A stretch of 64,000 nucleotides of DNA, taken from assembly GCA_037176845.1 (NCBI GenBank), contig JAYKXP010000028.1, positions 372,001 to 436,000 of the forward strand. Direction: 5' to 3'. Below, one piece after another: positions 35,798 to 46,300 of this stretch. The DNA is from Paramarasmius palmivorus (taxonomy: Eukaryota > Basidiomycota > Agaricomycetes > Agaricales > Marasmiaceae). The position numbers and the translations under genes are program-made. The first letter of the stretch is position 1; each line of letters starts with the position of its first letter. The notes below the pieces were generated by a model, which saw nothing but the letters and a program-made list of their open reading frames with translations, ran no database searches and was not told the origin of the DNA.

Positions 35798-36689
35798 TCA
35801 GTCCTCTCCGTTGGCTAATCTATCGAATGCTTGTCTGATCCGTACAATAAATCCATATACATCTGACGTTGTATTCAGGTATTCCACCAAATTGGGTAGT
35901 GTTGGCAAGGGAGGCGAGGTGGTTAACACTAATGGCAAGTGAGATTAGATTCCGGCTAGAAACGTACCACGGACCTTTATACATCTGATTAGAGACATCG
36001 ATGACGAAGCTGAACTCTTTATCGGGGTCAGCCTTATCCACCTTTGTGAATCGGATGAGTAGCTGATTCTTCTCTATCCCCTCAATGACACAGGCTAGTC
36101 TCTTTTCGCAAGCCTTCAATTCCGGAGATATTCGAACAGCAAATGCATCGAGAGTTGTTCGTTCCTTGTTGCGCTCTAAAAACAAAGTCCTTGAGTGTAT
36201 GTGTGGGATATGGGCCTATTCAATCACCTCTTCGAAGATTTGCGACAATCGCTCGGTACTCTTCAATCTGGGCTTCGACAGAGGTGCAACGCTCGTTCAA
36301 AGTAGCCAGTTCACGTTTGAACTGCGCAACAGATGCTTCTGCTTCTCGCTTCTCGTTCTGCTCCTTTGCAAGGGCTGATATTTTGGTCAGCTGAATCGTG
36401 ACAAACACAATGCCTACGCACTTTCCATCAGCTCTATCTCTCGAACCTTGCATTGGTTCGTCTCTGCCTCAATTGCCTGCGCTTTCTCCACCAACTTCTT
36501 CTTCTCCGCAGCTCCTTTTGACCGTAGTTTCGATATAGTATCGATAGATCGATTTTTATAGTTCGAGACTGCCTTGAGGAAATTCCGAGTTGAGTTTTCG
36601 TAGACGCCGAGTTTGAGATCGATATGTGGGTTAGGTGAGGCAAGAACAGAAGCCAGATCTATCTGAGGAAGGCGGAGTATGTGGGACAT
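35798..36689 (-). CDS. SPC25: Kinetochore protein SPC25 (NDC80 complex)
   Basis: Spc25 pairs with Spc24 at the centromere-facing end of the NDC80 complex, linking kinetochores to microtubules. The ATG at 36689 gives MSHILRLPQIDLASVL. A long coiled coil follows (RNFLKAVSNYKNRSIDTISK, ALAKEQNEKREAEASVAQFK, LATLNERCTSVEAQIEEY), then a globular C-terminal domain: TLDAFAVRISPELKACEKRL, EKNQLLIRFTKVDKADPDKE, FSFVIDVSNQMYK, and after two introns LPNLVEYLNTTSDVYGFIVR and IRQAFDRLANGED, ending at TGA 35798-35800. The RIRQAF-type C-terminus is characteristic of Spc25. About five introns. Confidence 0.93.
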
Positions 36690-36997
36690 TATGATTTGCA
36701 CTTGTCCTCGTCGTGGTCAACAACGCGTCTCGTCACGGTTGAATTTCCTGGGGGTGCTTTGATCACATGTTATCCGTCACATCCTGTCACATTCCCACCT
36801 TCTTCTTACCCTTCCAAACCGAATATCGAGAAGCCCTTCCTCGGTGATACCCAGCGGGCAGCTGTCCGTTCCTCTCTTTGAGGCAGGCCTCTTTGACCTG
36901 TCGTATTTATCTCCTTCATCTTCTTCGTCTAATATTTGGGAACCCCTTCAATAATTCTTGGATATTTTTTTTTCTCAACGTCGATATCGCAGTTCCC
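36690..36997. promoter_or_regulatory. Divergent promoter SPC25 / first RdRP gene
   Basis: 308 bases between divergent start codons. Contains the CTTTGACCTG element at 36891-36900 shared with the other RdRP genes, then a pyrimidine-rich stretch (CTCCTTCATCTTCTTCGTC) and a T-run before the ATG at 36998. Confidence 0.45.
36891..36900 (+). promoter_or_regulatory. CTTTGACCTG element upstream of RdRP copy 1
   Basis: CTTTGACCTG lies about 100 bases before the ATG of RdRP copy 1. The nine-base core TTTGACCTG recurs upstream of copies 2 and 3. A role as a regulatory site is inferred. Confidence 0.4.
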
Positions 36998-39900
36998 ATG
37001 TCTCAAAGTGTGAGTGTCTATTTTACTCCCGCGAGGTTCAGAACTAATGTCTACGATGGTGATCAGACAATATACGATGGATCTTCCGACGATGAGCTCT
37101 TTGCAGCGGTACCTTCTCAGCTTTGTGCGTTGTCTGCCAGTCTGGCGTGCCAGCGTGTCCGATTTTGCTCATCGATTCTTCGCCTTGTAGTAGGCCCGAG
37201 CCACCCTGAAGACGCGCCAAGGAGACCGAATCTCCCAACGACAAAGGCGAAACTCGCCGGACCTTCGACAAGTAAAGGATTGCCCTCCAAATCCCATTCT
37301 GGTAATTGGCGCTCAATATCCGCATGCACTCCCTCCCCTCATGATCCGTCATCAGCGTCTCATTCATACCACACCGGTAAAGGTCAGCCCACAAAGGTGT
37401 CTACGTTATTCGATTGCTGACCTTTCGGCTAGACCATTCCAGTACTGTTCAGTCGTTACCCAGAGCTGGCGGCTCTCGTTCAACTGCCGCTGTCAAGCAA
37501 CCTCAGGACTCGCGTCAAGGTGATTGTTCATCACATTGATGTACGTTGTACCCGTCCTAATGACCTATATATACCGCGCACCAGCCCAGCAAATACCATT
37601 TCCTTTACAACAGTCATCTTCGCGCAGTAAGTTGTCACTGTTCAGTTATGATTGTCCTTGATTGTCCTAACGATAGCCTCCTATCCATCCATCACATTAG
37701 GTAAAGGGAAAGAGAAAGGTCCGTCATCTGTCATGTAGAGTGTTGTTGGTGCGTATCATTCACCTTTGCCGCAGCCCGTGGAACACCACAGAGACTCGAA
37801 CATATTCGACAAGCATTGAAGCCTGCAAGCGCTCCCGCAGGTGTGTATGCAAGGCAACCGATTTCTCGCGTTTCTTTTTCATGACGATGTTCTAAAGCTC
37901 TCATGCCCGTGGACCAGGGAAAAGGGCCTGCAGTTCTTTCCAAGGCTGTGGCTAACATAGGCCACAGCCTTTCGACGCCTACGAAGAATCGACGCATCTC
38001 TGCTACCGGAAACACATCTGGATCTCGGCGTACGTTCTCTTGTGTTGTTGATGTACTGACCCTGACTAACTTCACTCAGCACGGGAAGTGTTTGAGGTAT
38101 CCAGGGAGGTGAGCACTTGATGTTCTGTGTGATGCGCTTGACTCAAGTCTGTTGTCCAGCACCGAGACAAACTCTATTCAATTTCAGACTCTGACGAGGA
38201 TGTTACGAGTAAGTCACGTCAAGTTCTCAGCATCCTCAGCTCAATAACACCTCTGTAGTGCGATTCGAAGACGACTCATCAAATGACTCTGATTCTGGAG
38301 AGTCACTTTTTGATGCTGGCAATGCCCCTGCGAGCGCAACGACCAGTCGGACTACCTCATTTGCTTCCGTCAATCAAAAGTCACCAAGGAAGCGACCATC
38401 GACAGAACGACCAAAGTCACCGACAGCATCGCGGATACCAAAGGTTGCACGTACCCACAGGCAAAAATCACCTTCCCATTCTAGAGCGCCTACAGCATCC
38501 CCAGAGAAAGTGGAAAGGATGCTCTTTCCTACACCGACCCCATCGAAGCCAAGCACATCCGCCGCTCGAATAGTACAGTCCAACCACGCAGACCAATCTA
38601 TCCTAGAGCAGATCTGGGATACTGTTGACCTACCCACATGCCTGGTGGCCCACAACAAGGAAGCCCAGCGTCTTTTCGATAACCCCAAGACTTGCGTTGG
38701 GTGGGGTACTCAATTCAACCTTGCCCGTGGTGTCGTCAACGGTGATTGGACATGGGAAGATGTGGTCAAGAATATTGGAAAACTTACCGGGACGGATAGC
38801 GAAAAGATGCACCTGGTGTCGGAGATTATGTTGGGTATCCCGCACAAAACCGACGACTCTATCGGGTACGAACTTCATTGTGGTTTCACCTAGCAAACAG
38901 ACTAAAGTCTCTCCTCAGGAAAGAATTAGATCGTGAACAGGCTGCTATTCTCGAGAATTGCGGTCGTGGGCTGGGGCTCATGGGTGAATGGCAGGGAGAA
39001 GAGGACTGGTACGGGGGACAGGTGCAATTCATCGTGGCTTTCGATTGGAAAACCAACAAGTTTCAGCTCGAGCCAGTTGAAATGCAGCGATCAACACGCT
39101 TTGCCCGGATGGTTGGTTCCCGCCGTCTTGTGCGTATTCGCGTCGGATCTTATAGTTCACGCGAAGTAGACGAGGTCAAACGCCGCCTCGCACAGAAATT
39201 TATCATCAACGGCAGGGTTTTCGTTCCACTACCGCCGAAGGATGACGCTTTCTACGCTATGGAAGTCAATGAAGACTACGAGCGTAAAACCATCTCCGAA
39301 CTAGGCGACAATTTTCGTTGGAGCCTAGGCCAGTTCCTCAACTGGCATAATCCCCTGGAATTGAACTCCAATCAGGTCAGTGTGTTAGCTTGCTCTTTGA
39401 CTCATGACTGATGCCCTTAAACCTTGTGAAGCCTGTGGCCAAGTATTTTGCCCGTACAGCGCTTGGTTTGTCTACTTCCATGCCCGTTCTGGAGTTTGAC
39501 GAGGAGAACATTGAGTACATTCCTGACGAAGGTAAGTTCCAAGCAGCAAGGATTTGTGCCACTCGGGTCCACTTACATTTGTCATCAGTGATACCTGGAG
39601 AGTACGACGGGAAGCCACCTGCAGAAAAGGTTCTGACAGATGGATGTGGGCTCATGAACAATGCTGCATTGGTCGCGATCGCTAAGGCGACAGGCTCAGC
39701 TACAACTTCTGCTGCTGTCCAAGGTCGCATTGGAGGTGCCAAAGGATTATGGATTCTCGACGTTAATGACAACAGTCCAGTCCCGAGGATCTGGATTCGA
39801 GACTCTCAGAACAAGATCAAATATGATAAATTGGATCGCGCTCATCGTATCTTTGATTTGCTCACTGCGTCGCATCCTTTAACCCAAGCATCGCTCTCCA

Positions 39901-42093
39901 CACAGAGTGTGACAAATCTCTCAGCAAACGGTGTCCCGTCTGACGTGTTCAAAGGATTGATGCGGGAGGGAATGGAAAAGTTGACGGATTCCCTCACAGC
40001 GTGGGGCCGCCATGAGAACGACATGGTTGCACTTTGGGACTCAATTGGTCGCCTATCCTCCACTTCCGCGGCTCGGGCGGCCAGGATTGCTGCCAGTTTG
40101 AGTCGTGCATTGGGGCTGTCGAGAAGACCCAAAGACTCAGTGCAGTTTGATCTTGATTTAGGGCAAGCTGATGACGACGAGGGAAGTCCAGATTCTACGA
40201 TAGCTGGTCGTGGGTCAGACACTGGACGTAGGTTTTCAGGTCACGCACCACATTCCCATGCTAACAGAAATGCTCAGTTCCAGAATCCTGGAGCGAAGTC
40301 GCTCAAGAAATGCTGCAGTCTGGATTCCATCCACTGGATTGTGCCTATCTTGCAGAGAAGATTGAGTGGATTCTCAACAACGCCATCAAGAAGGCTATAG
40401 ATAAATGTATCATCCCACTGCCGGAAGGAGACGCATTTGAGGGTTTTGTCATTCCTGGTATGCGCATTGACTGCTAGGCAAATAATTTCTAATGTCATTG
40501 TCAGACCCATTTGGCATTTTAGAGCCAGATGAAATCTATTATAGGTCGTCTACTGGATGGATTGACCCTGAGACGAGAGTTGTATGCTTTACTGCTATCG
40601 GTGATACTCTAGTATGTTGTTCTTCGACACTTGTATACCTTCATCTAATCAAATAAATAGCTTGGCAGGTATGTAATGGAACTAGTCGATGCTTCCCCTT
40701 TGCTCAGCTTGTTGCAGATTTCCTGTGCGCTTACCCTCGGACATTCAAAAGGTGATATCGTTCCCCATGATGCACAATGTCTATTCACAATGCCCTCCAG
40801 TTCAAAGCGGTGGATCGGCCAGAATTTTCGAGATTCCAGGACGTAATTATAGTGTCCTCAAAACCCGTTTGGGACGAGAACGTGGGCTTTGTCTCTGTAA
40901 TGAGTCGTTTAGCTGGAGGCGGTGAGCTTCAATGACAATATGTTTGCACACTGACTGACGTGCGTTCAGATTATGACGGAGGTCCTCCCACTGCTTTCGA
41001 TGTCAAGTGGAATATCACTAATACCCTCCTTCAGACATGGATTTCGGCATTCGACATGCATCCATTGTGAACAGTTTCAAGAGTCAGCCGGTGACAATCA
41101 ATCCGGAACCAATAGAGAAGTATTTCGACAAGAATATAGAACATACTTCTGGATTCACCGCACGACTGCAAGCAATGGACACTTGGGCGGCACAAGTTGC
41201 TTTCTTGTCGACATGCATCGCAGGATTGAAAGACCCACGTTTGGGAATGATTTCCAAGTTTGCAGATGCAGCCCGGGATGGTCGTGGATACGACTCCAAA
41301 GAACATATAATTTTGTCCTACGTGTGAGCCTTTTTTGTGTTGAGCCTGCTCTTCTGCCTCTAATTGCCCCTTTTCTAGTTTCAACACGCTTATGGACGCA
41401 CCCAAGACGGGACGCATGCTGAAGGCAGAAGCCTACGAAAAGTTTCAGAAGGAATACACCACAAACCAGAACCTTGCCGACAAGTCCCGTCGCTCAGTAC
41501 TAGCCGACCTGAAGCGATTTGCCACGAAGCTGCAGGAGGATAATGTGAAGCGATATAAGGAGGTGTTAAAGGGTGTATCGGAACAAAACTCCGACGTTGC
41601 TCTGTTGAAGCCCATGCAAGACGCCGAGAACCGCATGAGGACATCGAAGATTCCTGGAGTTAGAGAGGCAGTCGCCAACGAACTTTATCGCATCCAGGAA
41701 CAGGTCAGGGCTGAACTCGATCGTTACAAAGAGGTTTCGCGTGAAGCCGCCCGGGACAAGAATAACAACTCGAAAGGTCCTGAAACACCCCAGAAAATCC
41801 AAAAGGCCAAAAAGCTGAGAAACAAGAAGCGGAAACAGGATGTAGCGCGGCGTTACCACCAACCACTTGATGGCATCGAATGCCTCAACGTGGATGAAGT
41901 GAAGGCAGCTTACGCGTACCATCAAAACCCTCGTTTCGCCTTCGATGTCGCCTTTCAAACACTCACTTGTTTGAAAGCTCGTTCAATGCCGGGTGGATTG
42001 GTTGCGTCGACTCGCCGATTCGATGAGATGCGTGCATTATCTTCTGCAGGCAAGAAATTCCTAAAGCAACAACAAGCTCGGCCAGACTCATAA
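36998..42093 (+). CDS. Cellular RNA-dependent RNA polymerase, copy 1 (QDE-1/Rdp1 family)
   Basis: RNA-silencing RdRP that makes double-stranded RNA from aberrant RNA templates. The ATG at 36998 gives MSQS, then a GTGAGT donor; acidic SSDDELFAA follows, in a short intron-rich, poorly conserved N-terminal part up to about 38260. Large exons then carry NHADQSILEQIWDTVDLP, CVGWGTQFNLARGVV, ELDREQAAILENCGRGLGLM, INGRVFVPLPPKDDAFYAME, and the RdRP core: KPPAEKVLTDGCGLMNNAAL (about 39620), VQGRIGGAKGLWIL, PRIWIRDSQNKIKYD, DPFGILEPDEIYYRSSTGW (about 40506), LGRFPVRLPSDIQK, FQDVIIVSSKP, and the catalytic loop GGDYDGD. LMDAPKTG at about 41389-41412 is the conserved motif after the loop. The last exon ends at TAA 42091-42093. 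An 8-nt and a 12-nt microexon are needed for the core to read. Estimated length about 1100 aa. Confidence 0.9.
40662..40669 (+). other. 8-nt microexon in RdRP copy 1
   Basis: CTTGGCAG sits between an intron from 40612 (GTATGTTG) ending AAATAG and an intron starting GTATGTAATG at 40670. Joined to its neighbours it reads TLLGRFPVRLPSDIQ, the template-groove segment expected before the catalytic loop. The paralogues have an equivalent 8-nt exon at the same place. Confidence 0.75.
40970..40981 (+). other. 12-nt microexon forming the catalytic DYDGD loop, RdRP copy 1
   Basis: ATTATGACGGAG is flanked by a 48-nt intron (40922-40969) and a 53-nt intron (40982-41034). The preceding exon ends in G, the next starts AC, giving G-G-D-Y-D-G-D. 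Both outer aspartate codons are split by introns. Without splicing the second intron the motif would read DYDGG and the last catalytic Asp would be lost. Confidence 0.8.
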
Positions 42094-43376
42094 TCCGCCA
42101 TCACATTATCCCAGCCATCCCCCACTCGCTACCTGCAGGTCCCAGTTCATCCATGTGGTCTCCACTGCTCATTCATTCCCCTGTGGCTTGTGACCGGTAT
42201 ATATTTCCATTTTCTCTACATCTACCTTGTCTCCCGGTTATCCTTTCAGTTCGCGATACCTACTTCATGTTTCCCTCGCTCAACTCTTCTTCGGTGTTCG
42301 GATTGTACTACTAGTACCCCATGTTTCTGCGCTGCCCCTTCCATTGTATAATTGTATCGTGTACTTGCCTCAGATATCTCGTGGGACTTCAAGACAGAAC
42401 CCCAGCATTCCTCAAGGTCACGTTGCAAGCTTCAAGATTCCTCGACGATTGTCTCAAGTCGAAATTCTCCAGCCGATGACGATTGCATGCAGACTCGGAA
42501 CACATAGCGTGTGACAACGAGAAGCTTTACCTCCCTGCTATGTCGTGCCTCAAGATTTATAGCTTCAAAATTGTCAGCAATGGTGGTTTCGAGGCCGAGA
42601 GAACCACTGGATGCTTGGAGTGCTAGGCTCGCACCGAATATAACGTGTACATAAGAGGAAGAGTGCCGCTCGCCGCGTCAAGGACACAGATTCAAGCTTT
42701 GAAAGAGGTTGAAATCCCGCGTCTTGGACGTCTGGAACCTCATGCCTCAATATCAATGTGGGAATGGGCTGGAGGTAATCCTTTTCTATGCCGACAGTGC
42801 GATCGGGTGCAGCGAGGGGTAGCCGCGAAGGCGTCGAAGAGTTGCAATGTATTACTGTAGAGCCAGTAGTATGATAACATAAATCTTGAGAGTGCACCTC
42901 ATAGCCCTAGAGTTGTTCGCCGGCCATGGGGCATTCCGCTTTGGCCTACGCCAACTATCCAAGTCCCTCGATTCGTCGATAATGATGCTCTTCCCTCCCT
43001 GAAGGTGTATTTTCGGCACCCTATCTCCCTCAGGCTTGAGGATACTGTATTCGATGTTGCATTCTAATACGAGCGCGTTAAGGCAGGAATCTGAGCATGG
43101 ACCTCCTGCTCGTATCTGGAACAGAACGTGCGCGTGAAGGCCAAATGAAGGCAACACGCGCTCAGACTTTTTCGCACGGCCTTTTGACCTGTTACCTTCC
43201 CCACTTCCCTCAGGCTATCAGTAGGGTTCGCCTCCCGCTGTCATTGCGGCCGTGTGGGCTGGCAATATTACCCATTGGTTAGCTAATGACCATCTTTCTT
43301 CCTTTCTCCCTCATCTCCTGTTATCTAATATTCAAATTTCTGATTCCTTTCCTTTCCTTATCGTGGGGCTTTCACG
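42094..43376. other. Spacer between RdRP copies 1 and 2
   Basis: About 1280 bases. Holds the 3' flank of copy 1 and the promoter of copy 2, including TTTTGACCTG at 43182-43191. Minus-strand frames of about 100 residues at 42574-42897 and 42852-43157 (containing RVPKIHLQGGKSIIIDESRD) look faintly protein-like but resemble no family I can name; they may be gene remnants. No transposon ends were recognised. Confidence 0.35.
43182..43191 (+). promoter_or_regulatory. TTTGACCTG element upstream of RdRP copy 2
   Basis: TTTTGACCTG lies about 186 bases before the ATG of RdRP copy 2, further away than in copies 1 and 3. Role inferred from recurrence. Confidence 0.35.
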
Positions 43377-46300
43377 ATGCCTGGAAGTGTGGGTCTATCT
43401 CATTTAGTAGCACACTCGCGCTGAATCCCAGATTAGAGCGATTATGATAACTCAGAAGATGAGGAGATTGTGTCTGAATTCTGTAAGCCGCGCGATTTTT
43501 GTTATTCGCATCCTCGTTTTGAGGTCATCGATTCTTCACAGTGAAAACAGAGGCCCGAGCCCTCGAGGGACAACCGCAAGTTGAAATTAATGCATCCTCC
43601 TTGGCCAGGGCACCTGATTTCTCTTCCACACAATATGGTGCACGTCAATTCCAAGACTCGCCTCAAGGTGATCCAGCATGCTCACGTACAAGTCACCCTT
43701 CTGACAGAATCCCGGCAGTAACTCAACAGCTTCCCCAACAGATTTCCATGTCGAGTAAGGTTCTATGTGCTGCTGTACACAAGGATTCATGAATGATGGG
43801 TACTCGACAAGCGTCCTATCAATCCATCTCGTCAGCTCAGGGAAAAGGTGTGTGCCACGAAAGTGACATGAGCATGTCATTCAAACTGCACTGCAGCACG
43901 GGGGTCACCTTCACGAGCAACGCAAGGAAGGTTGGACAATATTCGCAGTGGGTTGATAAGCGCTGTCATAGGTGTGTATCCTATCCAGTTGCTTGATCAC
44001 CCGGTTTTCTGATGAAAGGTTCTAAAGCCTCGGCAATGACTGAAGACGAAACAGACTCAGAGTTCGAAGGTGAGCACTCATATCTGTCTCAGTCTATGCG
44101 ATTTTCGGTTCGAAATATCTTTGTAGCTCCCCAGGCTGGGGCCAGAAGAGGCCAGAGTCTTTCTACTGCTCGGAAAAACCAACCTCGACGAGGCACCAGT
44201 CAACAAATTCGTACTATATCAGACTCAGATTCGGATGTCCACAGTAAGTAGAAAAAGACTAGGCTTTCTGTTCTTTTTCACACCATTCGCGTAGTGCATT
44301 TTGCAAGCGACTCTTCAACAGAGACGTCGATATCGGACTCTGACACCAATGCTCCCAAAATACCTCCGGCAGTCAAACGTATCGCCCGTGCCTTCTCCGC
44401 GACGTCCTTGAGGTCATCGGCTCGGATGCGATCCCAAGTTGGAGACTCAACTCGAGATATCACAACCTCTTTGGAGCGAGCTTCCCTGACAGCTGGGCCG
44501 TCAGATTCTTCGAGTAGCGTTCGTCCTATACAAGTTTCGAGACTGCCGGTATCTCCGGACAAAGGGAAGGCCAGGGACAATTTTAACAAGACCGCCAGCC
44601 TCTTGGAGCACATCTTTCGTGACATACACCTCGAATCTCATGTGATCGAGCATGATGCCGAGCTACAAGCTATATATGACGATCCCCGAGCTTCAGTTGG
44701 CTGGGGCACGGCCTTTGTTTTAGCTCAAGGACTTCAAAGTGGTCAATGGACCGTCCAAGCCATCAAAGAGAGGATCGACCAACTCCGTGGGCCCGATGGA
44801 AAGAAGATGCATCTCGTTCCCTGGATAATGAGGGATCATGAGCCTCCCAAGAAGCTCGATAACTCTATAGGGTATTTCCATTTTTTTCATCCAGCTAAGA
44901 GAGCTCTAATCGAGATTTACATTACCAGCGCGGAGCTAGATCGGGAGCAAAGAGCCATCTTAGAGAATCGTGGTAGAGGGTTAGGTCTCATGGGTCATTG
45001 GGAAGGCATTGAAAACTGGTTTGGTGGCCGAGTACAGTTCACTGCGAAAGTTCTCATTCGGGTGGACAAGTACAAGAAAAGAACTTATCACATTGTTCTC
45101 GGAGGTGTAGAAATGACAAGATCCAATCGGTTCACTCGCCTTTTAGGATCTCGTCGATACATTCAGATCAAGGTCGGGAACGTGGCGTCTTCCGATGCAG
45201 AAGCGATCGCATCGCTGCTGTCTCACAAGCTCATTCTGAATGGCCGCGTATTCATCCCCATACCACCCAAGGATGGCACTGTATACGCCGTTGAGACGAA
45301 CGAGGACTACCAGCGACAGCCTGCTGCGGAGCTGGGGGACCATTTACGGTGGACATTCGGCCAGGTTTTGCATTGGCACAATCCTATCGAGCCTAATCAA
45401 GACCAGGTACATAGACGATCGTTTTCTTGCCTGCGTGTCTTATCAGCTGACTTAACATGCCGCAGCCTTTGTCGAAGTATTTGTCGCGAATTGCATTGGG
45501 CTTGTCGACCTCTGTCCCTGCTATCGAGTTCGCCCCACGCAACATTCTACCTCTCGATGATGAAGGTAAGTTAGGATGTCATCGATACATGTGCGATTGC
45601 TTACTTCCTGTTCAGTAACGGGTGACTGTCCTACTGGCAAACCGCCAGCTGAGAAGATCTTAACTGATGGGTGTGGATTCATCAACCATGCAGCACTGTG
45701 TCAGATTGCCAAAAACCTTGGATACAAAAACATTCCAGCGGCAATTCAAGGTCGCGTTGCGGGCGCTAAAGGTGTCTGGGCTCTTCACCCAAACGATCAC
45801 GACGACGAACCCAAGATATGGATTCGCCCCTCGCAGAGGAAAATTAATTATGAGCCAGGCAAGCTGCATCGTGCTCATTGCATCTTGGATCTCCTCTGCG
45901 CGTCACAGCCCGGAAAGCCACCTAACCTTTCCGAGCAAGCCGTTATAAATCTCTGGTCGAACGGTGTCCCTGAACAGGTCTTCAAAGATTTAATGAAGTC
46001 TGGGATGGAGGAAATCACCAAGCCCTTGACTTCATGGGTTCGCCAGCCATTAGAGCATGCCGCTCTCTGGGATGCCGTGGCTCGAACCAGTAGTGCAGTT
46101 TCAGGTCGGTTAGCGCGTTTGGGTAGCAACAAAAGTCGTGCGCTGGGTCTAACAGGTCAAGAATTTGAGGACGACACTGGGGTAGAAGTTGAACGCGAAT
46201 CGAACGGCGTATTTATCAAAGCGGAACCCGCTATAACGGACGCAAGTCGGGACCCGATCTCAGGCCGTGAGTTCTTATCAGAAAAATAGACTGCCTATCA

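Noticed and set aside
40970..41034. RdRP copy 1 as a catalytically dead enzyme with DYDGG in place of DYDGD.
   Set aside because: A GT...AG intron of 53 nt starts right after the GGA-G, and splicing it restores the last Asp, as in the two paralogues.
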